A program made the position numbers and the translations under genes. DNA of 64,000 nt from Grimontia celer. Its GTDB lineage: Bacteria; Pseudomonadota; Gammaproteobacteria; Enterobacterales; Vibrionaceae. Below are positions 35,380 to 45,419 of this stretch, in pieces. The stretch covers positions 996,586-1,060,585 of the forward strand of contig NZ_FIZX01000002.1 of NCBI RefSeq assembly GCF_900055185.1, in the 5' to 3' direction. The notes under the pieces are model-generated. The model was not told where the DNA came from and did not search any database. It was given only the letters and a program-made list of their open reading frames with translations. The stretch's first letter is position 1. Each line of letters opens with the position of its first letter.

Positions 35380-37572
35380 ATGACTATCAAGAAAAACAAA
35401 CTGGCGATTTTGGTCGGCCTTCTCTGTGCGGGCACAGCTTCAGCCCAAGACGTTTATACCTTTGACGAAGTGGTTGTCTCTGCAACCCGAAGTGAGCAAA
35501 ACATCAGTGATGTAGCCGCTTCTGTTGACGTAGTGAACAGCGAAACGATCGAGGAAAACCTTGCTCAGGATCTTGAGCAGGCGATTGCGAATGAGCCGGG
35601 CGTGTCGATGCCGGGTACGGGTCGTTTCGGTAACTCAGGCTTTAATATTCGTGGTTTGAGCGATAACTACGTAAAAACCATGGTGGATGGTGTTGAACAA
35701 CCTTCATCATTCAACCCAGGCGCAGATGTGATGCGCAAATACAACAACAACGTTGAGACCGACACCTTGCAGCGTGTAGAGATAAGCAAAGGCCCAGCCT
35801 CCAGCCTATACGGCAGCGATGCACTGGCAGGTGCTGTGATCATCCGGACCAAGAACCCGGGCGACCTTTTGGTAGCTGAGGGTGATGACACCTATGCCAG
35901 CGTTAAAGGCGGTTACTACAGTGCTGATGAGAGCTACAAAGCGACTGCAACTCTGGCAAACCGTACTGGCGATCTGGAAACCTTGTTAATTTTCACACAT
36001 CGCGATGGTCACGAAACAGCGACCCACGGCAGTGGTGCAGATATTGAAGGCCGCGAACGTGGACAGGCTGACCCATTTGATATCAACTCAGACAACCTTC
36101 TGCTGAAAGCTTTCTATCAGTTGAATGATGCGCATCGAATTGGCTTGACGGGTGAGATATATAATCGAGAAGCAGATGGCCTGGTGCTGTCTAACGAAGG
36201 CTATGAAATCATGCCAGGCTTCGTATATACGCGTAACAGCGCCAGTGATGAAGACAAGCGCAAGCGCGTCACCTTCGAGCATGAATGGCAAGCGAACACC
36301 GTCGCGTTCGACCACCTGAAGTGGCAAGTGACAGCGCTGGAAAGTGAAAGTAATCACAACACCTTTGATGAAACGCCAGAGCCGCCAACGTCATTTGGTC
36401 ATGGTTATCGTCAGCGTATGCGTAACGGTGTAGACAAGAGCGCACAGTTTGATGCCCAGTTCGACAAGGCTATTGAACTGGAGAACAGTTTCCACGAAAT
36501 TAGCTATGGCGTGAATTACATCACTAACGAGTTTGACCTGGATTACCGCGATTACTACCTAGAGGGTTACAAAGCGGGTACGTCAGTAGATAAAACCGGT
36601 GAAGTGCCAAATGCAGAGTCAGTGAAATGGGGCATCTTTGTACAGGATCAAGCTTTCTTCCTGGAAGAACGACTGGTAGTGAATGCGGGTCTTCGCTATG
36701 ACAAGTTTACCGCAGAGCCAAAACAAGCTTCAGAAGATAATCCAAAGTCCAAAAGTGACGCGTTAACGGCGAAACTGGGTGCGGTTTATCACTGGACGGA
36801 AAGCCTGAGCAGTTACGGTAATATCAGCCAAGGTTACAAAGCACCAACACTTCAAGACCTTTACTACTTCTACGAAACTGACGCTGCAAGTGGTGCGGTA
36901 TTCGAGGCAAACCCTAACCTGAAGCCGGAAGAGAGCATTGGTTACGAAACTGGTCTGCGCTTCACTCAGGACTTCGGTCGTATTGAGTTCTCGGTTTATT
37001 ACAACGACTACAAGAACTTTATCGAAACGCACAAATTGGCTGATGACAACGGCCAAGGTAAAGAACTTTGGACCAAAGAGAACATCAGCAAAGCAGAAAT
37101 CTATGGTGCTGAGCTAAAAACACATCTGGCATTGGATGTGCTGTTTGGCGCACCAACGGGTCTTTACAGTGACATGAGTGTGGCTTACACCCAAGGTGAA
37201 GACAAAGAAAACGGTGAAGCGCTGGATACTGTCGCTCCACTTTCTGGTTACTTTGCGCTGGGCTATGCCGACGTTGAAAACACTTACGGTGGCAAGTTGT
37301 CAGTGAAAGCTGTTGCGGGTAAATCCGGTTCCGATTGGAGTAACTCAAACGGAACTGAAAACGTAGGTGCACCAGGTTACGCTGTAACAGATTTGACTGC
37401 ATTCTACCGTCCATTGACTGATCTGACGCTGCGTGCCGGTCTGTTTAACGCCTTTGATAAGAAATATTGGGACTACAACGACCTGATTGGTGCTGAATCA
37501 ACCACAGAAGGACTTGATCGTCGCACGCAACCAGGACGTAACTGGGGTATAGAAGCCGAATACGTGTTCTAA
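35380..37572 (+). CDS. TonB-dependent heme/hemoglobin receptor (HutA/HutR type)
   Basis: Outer-membrane gated barrel (about 730 aa). A signal peptide (MTIKKNKLAILVGLLCAGTA, then SAQ) is followed by a TonB box (FDEVVVSATR) and a plug with GFNIRGLSDNYVKTMVDGVEQ. RVEISKGPASSLYGSDALAG is also in the plug. The heme-receptor region contains YKAPTLQDLY and NPNLKPEESIGYE, the FRAP/NPNL motifs of heme receptors. The barrel ends in EYVF. A GTG at 35371 would add three residues; I prefer the ATG at 35380. It is downstream of hutZ, with no Fur box of its own seen. HutA versus HutR cannot be told. Confidence 0.9.
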   Translation: MTIKKNKLAILVGLLCAGTASAQDVYTFDEVVVSATRSEQNISDVAASVDVVNSETIEENLAQDLEQAIANEPGVSMPGTGRFGNSGFNIRGLSDNYVKTMVDGVEQPSSFNPGADVMRKYNNNVETDTLQRVEISKGPASSLYGSDALAGAVIIRTKNPGDLLVAEGDDTYASVKGGYYSADESYKATATLANRTGDLETLLIFTHRDGHETATHGSGADIEGRERGQADPFDINSDNLLLKAFYQLNDAHRIGLTGEIYNREADGLVLSNEGYEIMPGFVYTRNSASDEDKRKRVTFEHEWQANTVAFDHLKWQVTALESESNHNTFDETPEPPTSFGHGYRQRMRNGVDKSAQFDAQFDKAIELENSFHEISYGVNYITNEFDLDYRDYYLEGYKAGTSVDKTGEVPNAESVKWGIFVQDQAFFLEERLVVNAGLRYDKFTAEPKQASEDNPKSKSDALTAKLGAVYHWTESLSSYGNISQGYKAPTLQDLYYFYETDAASGAVFEANPNLKPEESIGYETGLRFTQDFGRIEFSVYYNDYKNFIETHKLADDNGQGKELWTKENISKAEIYGAELKTHLALDVLFGAPTGLYSDMSVAYTQGEDKENGEALDTVAPLSGYFALGYADVENTYGGKLSVKAVAGKSGSDWSNSNGTENVGAPGYAVTDLTAFYRPLTDLTLRAGLFNAFDKKYWDYNDLIGAESTTEGLDRRTQPGRNWGIEAEYVF

Positions 37573-37594
37573 ACGCAGAATAACCTCTGAAGAT

Positions 37595-37625
37595 AAACAC
37601 CCCGGATTTCTCTGGGGTGTTTTCG
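37595..37625 (+). terminator. Terminator of the heme receptor gene
   Basis: AAACACCCC and GGGGTGTTT enclose a 10-base loop, followed by TTC. Confidence 0.8.
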
Positions 37626-37655
37626 GTTCTAGCCTGAGTTATGCTCAGAAGGTAC

Positions 37656-39491
37656 ATGATAATAAAAATGACAAAGAATTCCGGAGATACAGTGACTAGC
37701 AGTACGCTAACAACCATTTCGACACGTTGGTTGATTGAGCAGGCGAAAAAGCACAAGAAACGCCTGATTACCGCCAACCTTATCGCTATCTGTGCGACGC
37801 TAATCAGCGTGCCAATTCCTCTGTTTATGCCGCTAATGGTCGACGAGGTACTGCTAAACAAACCTGCCGGTGGGGTGAATTTCTTCAACCAGATTTTGCC
37901 TGAGTCACTGCAGCAACCAGCCAGTTATATCGTCATGGTGCTGATACTGGTGATTGTGATGAGGATTGTCAGCCAGGCGCTGAATATATGGCAAAGCCGT
38001 CAGTTCACGCTGGTGTCCAAATCCATCACTTGCAATATTCGCCAGCAACTCCTCGATAAGCTTGGCCGCATCAGTATGAAAGAATACGAAGAGCGTGGCA
38101 GCGGGGGCGTGAGTTCTCATCTGGTGACGGACATCGAGACTATCGACTCATTCCTCGGCAACAGTTTGAGTCGCTTTGTAGTGGGCGTACTGACGGTTTT
38201 TGGCACGGCAATTATCTTACTATGGCTTGACTGGGCGCTTGGCTTATTCATATTGCTGGTTAACCCGCTGGTCATCTACCTCTCACGCAAAATGGGTCAA
38301 CGCGTTAAGCACCTGAAAAAGGCCGAAAACCAATCTTTTGAGCGGTTCCAACAACGTCTGGTAGAAACGCTGGATGGCATCTATCAGCTCCGTGCTGCTA
38401 ACCGTGAACGTGCTTACCTTGATGTTCTGAAGACAGACGCCGAAGCGATTCGCCACGATGCTGATAAGTACGCTTGGCAGTCAGAGGCGGCGGGACGTGT
38501 TTCCTTCTTGATGTTCCTGATCGGTTTTGAACTGTTCCGTGCGGCGGCGATGCTGATGGTGCTGTTCAGCGACCTGACGATTGGCCAGATCTTCGCGGTG
38601 TTTGGTTATCTTTGGTTTATGCTCAGCCCGATTCAAGAGCTGCTGGGTATTCAATACGCCTGGTTCAGTGCTTCTGCAGCAATGAAACGTTTGAACGGTC
38701 TGCTTGCATTGGATGAAGAGCCACGTAACGCATCCGAGAAAGATCCGCTGGAAAGCAAAGAAACCTTTGGGGTGGAATGTCGCGACCTGACCTTCAGTTA
38801 CGACAGTGAGAAATCGGTGTTGAACGGCCTTTCTCTGAACATTCCTCAAGGCAAGCGCGTGGCACTGGTTGGTGCATCAGGCGGTGGTAAATCCACACTG
38901 ATTCAGCTGCTGCTGGGGCTTTATCGCAAGTCTGATGGTGAAATCCTGATTGATGGTAAACCTGTCGAAGAGATTGGTTACGAAACCCTGCGCCAGCATA
39001 CGGCCGTGGTCTTGCAACAACCGATGATCTTCAACGATACATTGCGTGAAAACCTGACATTAGGGCGAACCGACTTCTCTGACGATCAGCTGTGGCAATC
39101 TCTGGAAATTGCTCAGCTAAGTGATGTTGTCGATAAGCTGGATAACGGATTGGAATCCCAGTTGGGTCGACAAGGCCTCAAGCTTTCTGGAGGACAGCGT
39201 CAGCGCTTAGCAATTGCGCGTATGATTCTGACCAATCCGAAGCTGGTGATATTGGACGAAGCCACCTCAGCGCTGGATACTGCAACAGAAGCAGCATTGC
39301 ATGAAGCACTGAATAACTTTCTTCAAGGCCGAACCACACTGATTGTGGCGCACCGTTTGTCTGCGGTGAAACAAGCTGACCTGATTTATGTACTGGAAGA
39401 TGGCAAGGTTGCGCAAAGCGGTAACCACAGCGAACTGGTGCAGGAAGAAGGGGTTTATCAAACCCTATACGGTAATCTTCAAGTCGGTTGA
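37656..39491 (+). CDS. ABC exporter, fused membrane and ATPase domains
   Basis: Half-transporter (about 611 aa) with six membrane helices (about 30-320) and a C-terminal ATPase. It has Walker A VGASGGGKSTL, signature LSGGQRQRLAIARM, Walker B LVILDEATSALD and the switch His in VAHRLSAV. The family exports lipids, drugs, peptides or siderophores. Here it follows the heme receptor, which suggests but does not prove a link to iron or heme. Possible starts are 37641, 37656 and 37668. I chose 37656 because AGAAGG lies just before it, though the spacing is short. Confidence 0.88.
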   Translation: MIIKMTKNSGDTVTSSTLTTISTRWLIEQAKKHKKRLITANLIAICATLISVPIPLFMPLMVDEVLLNKPAGGVNFFNQILPESLQQPASYIVMVLILVIVMRIVSQALNIWQSRQFTLVSKSITCNIRQQLLDKLGRISMKEYEERGSGGVSSHLVTDIETIDSFLGNSLSRFVVGVLTVFGTAIILLWLDWALGLFILLVNPLVIYLSRKMGQRVKHLKKAENQSFERFQQRLVETLDGIYQLRAANRERAYLDVLKTDAEAIRHDADKYAWQSEAAGRVSFLMFLIGFELFRAAAMLMVLFSDLTIGQIFAVFGYLWFMLSPIQELLGIQYAWFSASAAMKRLNGLLALDEEPRNASEKDPLESKETFGVECRDLTFSYDSEKSVLNGLSLNIPQGKRVALVGASGGGKSTLIQLLLGLYRKSDGEILIDGKPVEEIGYETLRQHTAVVLQQPMIFNDTLRENLTLGRTDFSDDQLWQSLEIAQLSDVVDKLDNGLESQLGRQGLKLSGGQRQRLAIARMILTNPKLVILDEATSALDTATEAALHEALNNFLQGRTTLIVAHRLSAVKQADLIYVLEDGKVAQSGNHSELVQEEGVYQTLYGNLQVG

Positions 39492-39512
39492 TTACAAACA
39501 ACGCCTTAAAAC

Positions 39513-39539
39513 AAAAGCCCTGCATTAGCAGGGCTTTTT
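39513..39539. terminator. Bidirectional terminator between the ABC exporter and the glucosidase
   Basis: AAAAGCCCTGC-ATTA-GCAGGGCTTTT is a perfect 11-bp stem between convergent genes. Confidence 0.92.
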
Positions 39540-39560
39540 AGCTTTCTGGAGCGGTACGGA

Positions 39561-41060
<1,500 letters not shown>

Positions 41061-41237
41061 TTACTTGAGGCTGCCTCAGAAATTAGGTGTTTTGCGTTCA
41101 AGAGGACAAAAAGGGGAAGGCAAGACAAGTAGGAATGACAACATTTCCCACGGCAAATACAGAGATGTGCTGGCAAGAGTGCCAAGAGTGTTCCACCCTT
41201 ATTAATAGATATCTTTATAGAAGGGTTACTGTCGCTA

Positions 41238-41462
41238 ATGAAAGTGCTGCTGAAATCCAACATAACCTGCCCGAAATGCGGTCACATAAAGTCAGAACTC
41301 ATGCCAATAGACAAGCCTTTGCAGCATTATGAATGCGAAGGGTGTGGCGAGATAATGATCGTGCAGGAAGGCATGTGCTGTGTGTTCTGTGCTTATGGTG
41401 ATGCTCCTTGTCCTCAAGCGCAGGTGAAAGGTGTTGGGCGATGCACCGACAAGCTCCATTGA
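41238..41462 (+). CDS. GDCCVxC-type small cysteine-rich protein
   Basis: A 74-aa protein with an N-terminal zinc-ribbon-like pair (CPKCGH and CEGCGE) and the segment GMCCVFCAYGDAPCPQAQ. This matches the family named for its GDCCVxC motif, in which some members carry selenocysteine; here all positions are Cys and Asp is Met. Function is unknown; metal or mercury handling has been proposed for the family. AGAAGGG precedes the start. It is convergent with the cupin gene, the two stops being adjacent. Confidence 0.78.
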   Translation: MKVLLKSNITCPKCGHIKSELMPIDKPLQHYECEGCGEIMIVQEGMCCVFCAYGDAPCPQAQVKGVGRCTDKLH

Positions 41463-41801
41463 TTATTCGATCTCTCCAGAAGGGTAGAACACCGCCAGCC
41501 AAACAGTTTCTCGCTCCGGATCAGTCCAACTGACTTTATGCTTGGTATGGGCCGGGATGTTAAGATGGTCACCCGCCTCCAAAGATACAGATTCACCGTT
41601 TTCAAATGTAAGCTCTGCGTTGCCTTGCAATACAACTACCCATTCGCTTTCTTCCTGATCATACCAACCTGTTTCAGGTGACGTTTGGCCTCGCGACACT
41701 ATTCTCTCTATTCTGACAAACGGGTGTTTGATTAAATCTTCAAATACTTCATGATTTCTGGCGTTTGGCAGGGTTTTGAAGAGGTTTCCTTGTTTGAACA
41801 T
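41463..41801 (-). CDS. Cupin-domain protein
   Basis: Single cupin of about 112 aa. The first motif is HPFVRIERIVSRGQTSPETG with EESEWVVVLQGNAEL. The second is LEAGDHLNIPAHTKHKVSWT. The frame opens at 41837, but the ATG at 41801 has a GGTGGAG ribosome site and begins MFKQGNLF, so I use it. The substrate is unknown. Confidence 0.82.
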   Translation of the reverse strand: MFKQGNLFKTLPNARNHEVFEDLIKHPFVRIERIVSRGQTSPETGWYDQEESEWVVVLQGNAELTFENGESVSLEAGDHLNIPAHTKHKVSWTDPERETVWLAVFYPSGEIE

Positions 41802-42035
41802 CTTTTCTGACTCCACCTGAAGCAACCTGTTGAACATAAAGAGTAAACATAATTCACTCTTGCATAATAAGGTGCCTAAAAATCGCTACGCAATACTGTT
41901 TTCTATGTCGAAAATCATCCGGAAAAAGTCTATTTCCGACAAATTGCTCTTCGTCTCAATATTGCATCACAAATTGAGAGTTATATGAAATTACACTCAC
42001 CGCGACGGAGCAAGGTTTTTGGCAAGGAGATAACG

Positions 42036-42257
42036 ATGAGTGTACACACTTGGTATTGTGCTAACTGCAAAAAAGAAACTGGACATGAAGTACGTGAGCA
42101 GGCTCACCATGATCCAGCTGTTCGCGCGCTAACTGCACCCCCAACGGGTGATAACTATAAAGACTACACTGAGTGCACTTGCACAGTTTGTGGAACGGTA
42201 GAGTGGGTCGATCCCGTAGATATCTTCCAGTTGGCTGTGCATGACTTTGGTGATTAA
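42036..42257 (+). CDS. Small zinc-ribbon-like protein
   Basis: A 73-aa protein starting MSVHTWYCANCKKETGHEV, with a second cysteine cluster CTCTVCGTVEW, giving a probable Cys4 zinc ribbon. The start is fixed by AAGGAG eight bases upstream; the longer frame from 41985 lacks a ribosome site. No family name is known to me. A terminator follows at 42272. Confidence 0.72.
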   Translation: MSVHTWYCANCKKETGHEVREQAHHDPAVRALTAPPTGDNYKDYTECTCTVCGTVEWVDPVDIFQLAVHDFGD

Positions 42258-42630
42258 ATCGTCGCTGGTGGAGGAGCAGGACATATACTGCTCCTTTTTA
42301 ATGAAGTCTTAGTGCACTATAACTTCCTATTCATAGCTTTAAAATCAACTAAGTGGTTATGTTTAAACAGTTTTAGCTCGTCTTCATACTATTGTTGCTT
42401 ATCTAATTAACAAATTTCTTCAAATCCTAGGGAATGATATTTGTCATTCGCGGTCATAATGCTTATGAATATAAAACAGCGTTCAATTGATGGATTAACT
42501 TTACAAACCGCTGACAATCAGTGTTTTACAGCAGCCTAAGATTGGTCGCCTTATCAATACGCATATCTGTGGCGCAATGCGTCAGGACAACACCCTCGAA
42601 GTGTGAGGGGAAGAAAGAAGGAGAAAATTT
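42258..42630. other. Intergenic region upstream of the OmpA-family lipoprotein
   Basis: This 373-base stretch has no gene. It holds the terminator at 42272-42299 and an inverted repeat, GAATGA-TATTTG-TCATTC, at 42432-42449, which may be an operator. The rest is AT-rich. Confidence 0.55.
42272..42299 (+). terminator. Terminator after the small zinc-ribbon gene
   Basis: AGGAGCAG and CTGCTCCT enclose eight bases and run into five T. Confidence 0.85.
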
Positions 42631-43257
42631 ATGCGTAAGTCTATTCCTGTTATGACATTACTTGCAGCCTCACTGGTCCTTGGAGGCTGCGCTACCAACA
42701 CAGGCACTGGCGCTGCCATTGGTGCCGCTACTGGTGCTGTACTGGGTAAAGCCACCGGCAATCACAAAGACAAACGTATTTTTATTGGAGCAGCGATTGG
42801 CGCATTGGCAGGCGCTGCTGTTGGCCAATATATGGATCAGCAAGAGGCTGCATTACGTGAAGAGTTGGCGGGCTCGGGTATTGAAGTCGTGCGTGAAGGT
42901 GACAACATCCGCTTGGTTATGCCTTCAAATATTACGTTCAGCTCAAACCAAAGTGGTATCTCACCAGGTTTTTATCAATCTCTCGACGCTGTAGCGCGGG
43001 TAATGAACGAATATGACAAAACTTTCCTGAGCATAGAAGGGCACACGGACAGCACAGGCGATGCTGCATATAACATGACCTTGTCTGAAAAACGTGCTGA
43101 GAGTGTGAAAGGGTATCTGCTTCGCTCGGCGGTCAATGCACAACGTTTGTATGTGACTGGCTATGGTGAAACGCAACCTATCGCCTCTAATGAAACCTCA
43201 TCAGGCCGCGCCGAGAATCGTCGTGTAGAGGTTCAAATCGTACCAAATCAAGCGTGA
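42631..43257 (+). CDS. OmpA-family lipoprotein, YiaD-like
   Basis: Outer-membrane lipoprotein (208 aa). The lipobox is LVLGGC. A glycine-zipper segment (about 24-70, GAAIGAATGAVLG and GAAIGALAGAAVG) precedes the OmpA peptidoglycan-binding domain (about 100-205). The domain includes IEGHTDSTGDAAYNMTLSEKRA, VTGYGETQPIASN and GRAENRRVEV. It anchors the envelope to the wall by binding diaminopimelate. AAGGAG precedes the start. A hairpin follows at 43267-43292. Confidence 0.93.
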   Translation: MRKSIPVMTLLAASLVLGGCATNTGTGAAIGAATGAVLGKATGNHKDKRIFIGAAIGALAGAAVGQYMDQQEAALREELAGSGIEVVREGDNIRLVMPSNITFSSNQSGISPGFYQSLDAVARVMNEYDKTFLSIEGHTDSTGDAAYNMTLSEKRAESVKGYLLRSAVNAQRLYVTGYGETQPIASNETSSGRAENRRVEVQIVPNQA

Positions 43258-43266
43258 TCCCTTTTC

Positions 43267-43292
43267 AAGGAGAAGCTGCCCAGCTTCTCCTT
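43267..43292 (+). terminator. Hairpin after the OmpA-family lipoprotein
   Basis: AAGGAGAAGCTG and CAGCTTCTCCTT are a perfect 12-bp inverted repeat with a two-base centre. The T-run is short. Confidence 0.75.
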
Positions 43293-43468
43293 CACGCCAT
43301 TTCCGTTAGAAAGTATGTATTTTTCATGAATTTTCTCAGGAACTTGATCGTTTCTGTGATTTCTTTCTGATCCACCTAGTTAGGTGAAGCGACTCGTAAT
43401 AATATGTACGCTAACGCCATTTTGTTTTGGCGATCATTATAAGATTCAGAAAGGAATAAGAGGTCTAC

Positions 43469-43675
43469 ATGCCATTAGTTGCTTGCCCGGTTTGTGAAAA
43501 GCAGGTTTCCAAACGCGCGCTGTCTTGTCCTGGATGCGGAGAGCCGGATCCAGCCCGTTATCACTCGCGTAATACCTGGCTTTCACGTCTGTTTTGGTTA
43601 CTGGTTTGGATAGGTATCGGTGCGGCAGTTTGGTACAAAGTGGTACCGCTGGTCATGGATGTTTTCAAGCAGTAA
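43469..43675 (+). CDS. Zinc-ribbon protein with one membrane helix
   Basis: A 68-aa protein. Residues 6-26 form a zinc ribbon (CPVCEKQVSKRALSCPGCGE) and residues about 38-58 a membrane helix (LFWLLVWIGIGAAVWYKVV). Such proteins are common and unassigned. AAGGAATAAGAGG lies before the ATG. A perfect terminator follows. Confidence 0.78.
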   Translation: MPLVACPVCEKQVSKRALSCPGCGEPDPARYHSRNTWLSRLFWLLVWIGIGAAVWYKVVPLVMDVFKQ

Positions 43676-43683
43676 TTGATTCG

Positions 43684-43712
43684 AAAGAGGATGGCGGACC
43701 CATCCTCTTTTT
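43684..43712. terminator. Bidirectional terminator
   Basis: AAAGAGGATGG and CCATCCTCTTT enclose five bases with T-runs both ways. It lies between the zinc-ribbon gene and the convergent unknown gene. Confidence 0.88.
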
Positions 43713-43716
43713 GGTT

Positions 43717-43971
43717 CTAATGTTGCTCTTCGCCTTGAGTGGGAGACCAATCCGACAAGCTCAAATGAGTCAGCAAAACGCCTGGTGAACTTTCACCAAC
43801 AGCAATAGAGTAGAAGAGTTCAGCGATCTCTTCATCGCCTCCGAAACAACAAAGAATCGAATTGATGATCTCATCTTTTTCGGTGCCATCTTCGACTTGT
43901 CTTCTTATCCAGTCATACTCTACAGAGCATTCATTAATAATGGTTTTTCGGCCCAGCGCAAATGTCGTCAT
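43717..43971 (-). CDS. Unknown small acidic protein
   Basis: An 84-aa protein starting MTTFALGRKTIINECSVEYD, strongly acidic, with Cys-Cys in SILCCFGGDEE. No family was recognised. An AGGAGG ribosome site lies four bases before the ATG at 43971, so I do not use the upstream GTG at 43986. The strong site and shared terminator support it as a real gene. Confidence 0.65.
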   Translation of the reverse strand: MTTFALGRKTIINECSVEYDWIRRQVEDGTEKDEIINSILCCFGGDEEIAELFYSIAVGESSPGVLLTHLSLSDWSPTQGEEQH

Positions 43972-44277
43972 GATGCCTCCTGACACCTTTATTCTTATAA
44001 CTGTGACAAGTACGTTTCAAAGACCATTAAACCTCATCAAAGCTGTTGTTATTTGAATCGACATCGCAAAATAAACCAACCAGTAGCATATTGATGTGTA
44101 TGCTTCTTAGACAGGTATGTTTCAGATCACATCAATTTGAGAACAATTATTTATACTCGACGTGCTCATTCATTAAAAAAGTGGCGCTTAAAGCGCAAAA
44201 AATTTTGATAGACCTAACCAAAACGAACGGAAGAGTGGTAGGTTAGCGTCGTTGATAGACCCAAGACTTAAAAGCTT
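43972..44277. other. Intergenic region with short repeats
   Basis: This 306-base gap shows no convincing gene. GATAGACC occurs twice in direct orientation just before 44278, with CCTAACC and GGTTAG as an inverted pair between the copies. A small hairpin GCGCT-TAA-AGCGC at 44184-44196 is flanked by A and T runs. Confidence 0.45.
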
Positions 44278-44766
44278 ATGAAATGGATTCTGACGAATTG
44301 GATTCGCAAGAAGAAGTTTGAGAAGTTCTTCACCCGAGTAGAAGAAGACTTCTTTGATAAAAAGAAATACGCACCATATCTCGAAGAGAGGATTCTTGAA
44401 TCCCTTAAAGAGTCTGGTGAGACTAAACCAAAGCGTGCTTCTCGTATTGTTTTGGCCTGTATCCGACAAGCGCTGTTGGACAAATATCTCACAGAAAATC
44501 GCTATATCCGTTTTCTGGAAGACAACAAGAAAGAGTTCTACCTGGACAAAGTTTCGGGTAGTGATGTGGACGTGGAGTATGAGCACATCATCCGCAACTT
44601 CATCCACAACAAACAGCGTGAATGTTCGGATTACATCCTTTCCCATGTACCCAAGTATTTCCAGAAGTTTGCCAAAGAGCTGGAAGTCGACATGGATTAC
44701 CCAATGAACAAGCTGGGTGAGAAAGAGATGTTAGATGACATCATCATGCTGCTGAATCACAAATAA
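44278..44766 (+). CDS. Unknown charged cytosolic protein
   Basis: A 162-aa protein rich in Lys, Glu and aromatic residues, probably all-alpha, with no signal peptide. It begins MKWILTNWIRKKKFEKFF. I recognise no domain. No good ribosome site precedes the ATG, and a 152-aa frame runs on the opposite strand. The plus frame has the more protein-like composition and is followed by a hairpin. Moderately sure it is a gene. Confidence 0.6.
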   Translation: MKWILTNWIRKKKFEKFFTRVEEDFFDKKKYAPYLEERILESLKESGETKPKRASRIVLACIRQALLDKYLTENRYIRFLEDNKKEFYLDKVSGSDVDVEYEHIIRNFIHNKQRECSDYILSHVPKYFQKFAKELEVDMDYPMNKLGEKEMLDDIIMLLNHK

Positions 44767-44779
44767 AAAGTTTCATACC

Positions 44780-44803
44780 AAGGCGGGTGACTATCCGCCT
44801 TTC
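44780..44803 (+). terminator. Terminator after the 162-aa unknown gene
   Basis: AAGGCGG and CCGCCTT enclose eight bases, followed by TCTC; moderate strength. Confidence 0.6.
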
Positions 44804-44912
44804 TCTCCAGTCTTCAATACAAACCAATATAAGCAGATGCTGAATTTGAGACCGTTACCGTTAACAGTCCAAACAAAGCTGCTTGCCGTTCTCCATAAAC
44901 AGAGTAGAATTA

Positions 44913-44932
44913 TACTGTATATATAAACAGTA
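44913..44932. promoter_or_regulatory. LexA (SOS) box 1
   Basis: TACTGTATATATAAACAGTA matches the E. coli LexA consensus at 19 of 20 positions and contains the CTGT-N8-ACAG core. It starts over a possible -10 box (TATACT at 44911) and ends 9 bases before the ATG of the next gene, a position where LexA would block transcription. Confidence 0.85.
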
Positions 44933-44941
44933 TTCATTGTT

Positions 44942-45253
44942 ATGCCTGCGATCCGATACCGACACAATTACAAAGCCGTTGTGATGAGCGGCTCTGACGA
45001 GCACCGAAAAGGGCAGATGATCCCTGCTTATTTGAAAGATGGTAGCTTGATTTACTACCCATTTGGCGGCTTCGTCAGGCGCGAAGTATTGACCTATGAA
45101 CAGTACGTCAAACTGATGTTCATTGACGCGTTTTCACATTCTGATGATGGCGCGACATGGGAAGATATCGGCAGCCATAAAGTCTTGGGCGTGTTCATGC
45201 GCGGGGAGTATTTTGTGGTGCTCTCCGGTGGTAAGCCTATCATGGTTCAGTAA
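44942..45253 (+). CDS. Unknown small protein under a LexA box (probable SOS gene)
   Basis: A 103-aa cytosolic protein of no family I know. It contains IPAYLKDGSLIYYPFGGFVRRE and ends VLGVFMRGEYFVVLSGGKPIMVQ, suggesting a small beta-rich fold. No ribosome site is visible before the ATG, and the LexA box lies 9 bases upstream, so the message would have a very short leader. An internal ATG at 44984 is an alternative start. Expression after DNA damage is inferred from the box. It could be a DNA-damage effector or a small inhibitor; nothing in the sequence decides this. Confidence 0.7.
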   Translation: MPAIRYRHNYKAVVMSGSDEHRKGQMIPAYLKDGSLIYYPFGGFVRREVLTYEQYVKLMFIDAFSHSDDGATWEDIGSHKVLGVFMRGEYFVVLSGGKPIMVQ

Positions 45254-45270
45254 ATTAATACCTTTCTTGA

Positions 45271-45288
45271 TAGCTATAGCTATAGCTA
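45271..45288. repeat. Short tandem repeat, three copies of TAGCTA
   Basis: TAGCTA is repeated three times and runs into TATATA. It is self-complementary and lies in the gap before the 45420 gene; a site for replication slippage. Confidence 0.8.
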
Positions 45289-45419
45289 TATATTTGCTTA
45301 TTAACACTTTTTAGCGATAGCCAAAAATAGTGAAGTGGTTCCAGAGCCTCGTTCTCGCGGTCGACTATGCCCTTAATATTCCCATAATGAAGAGCATAAT
45401 TGGGACAAGGATAGTCGGC

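Noticed and set aside
44188-44646. 152-aa minus-strand frame opposite the 44278 gene
   Set aside because: It is rich in Phe, Val and Leu as expected for the complement of a Lys/Glu-rich gene. The plus frame is more protein-like and has a hairpin after it.
45271-45288. TAGCTA repeats as a CRISPR or phase-variation switch
   Set aside because: Only three six-base units with no spacers, outside any gene or promoter box I can define.
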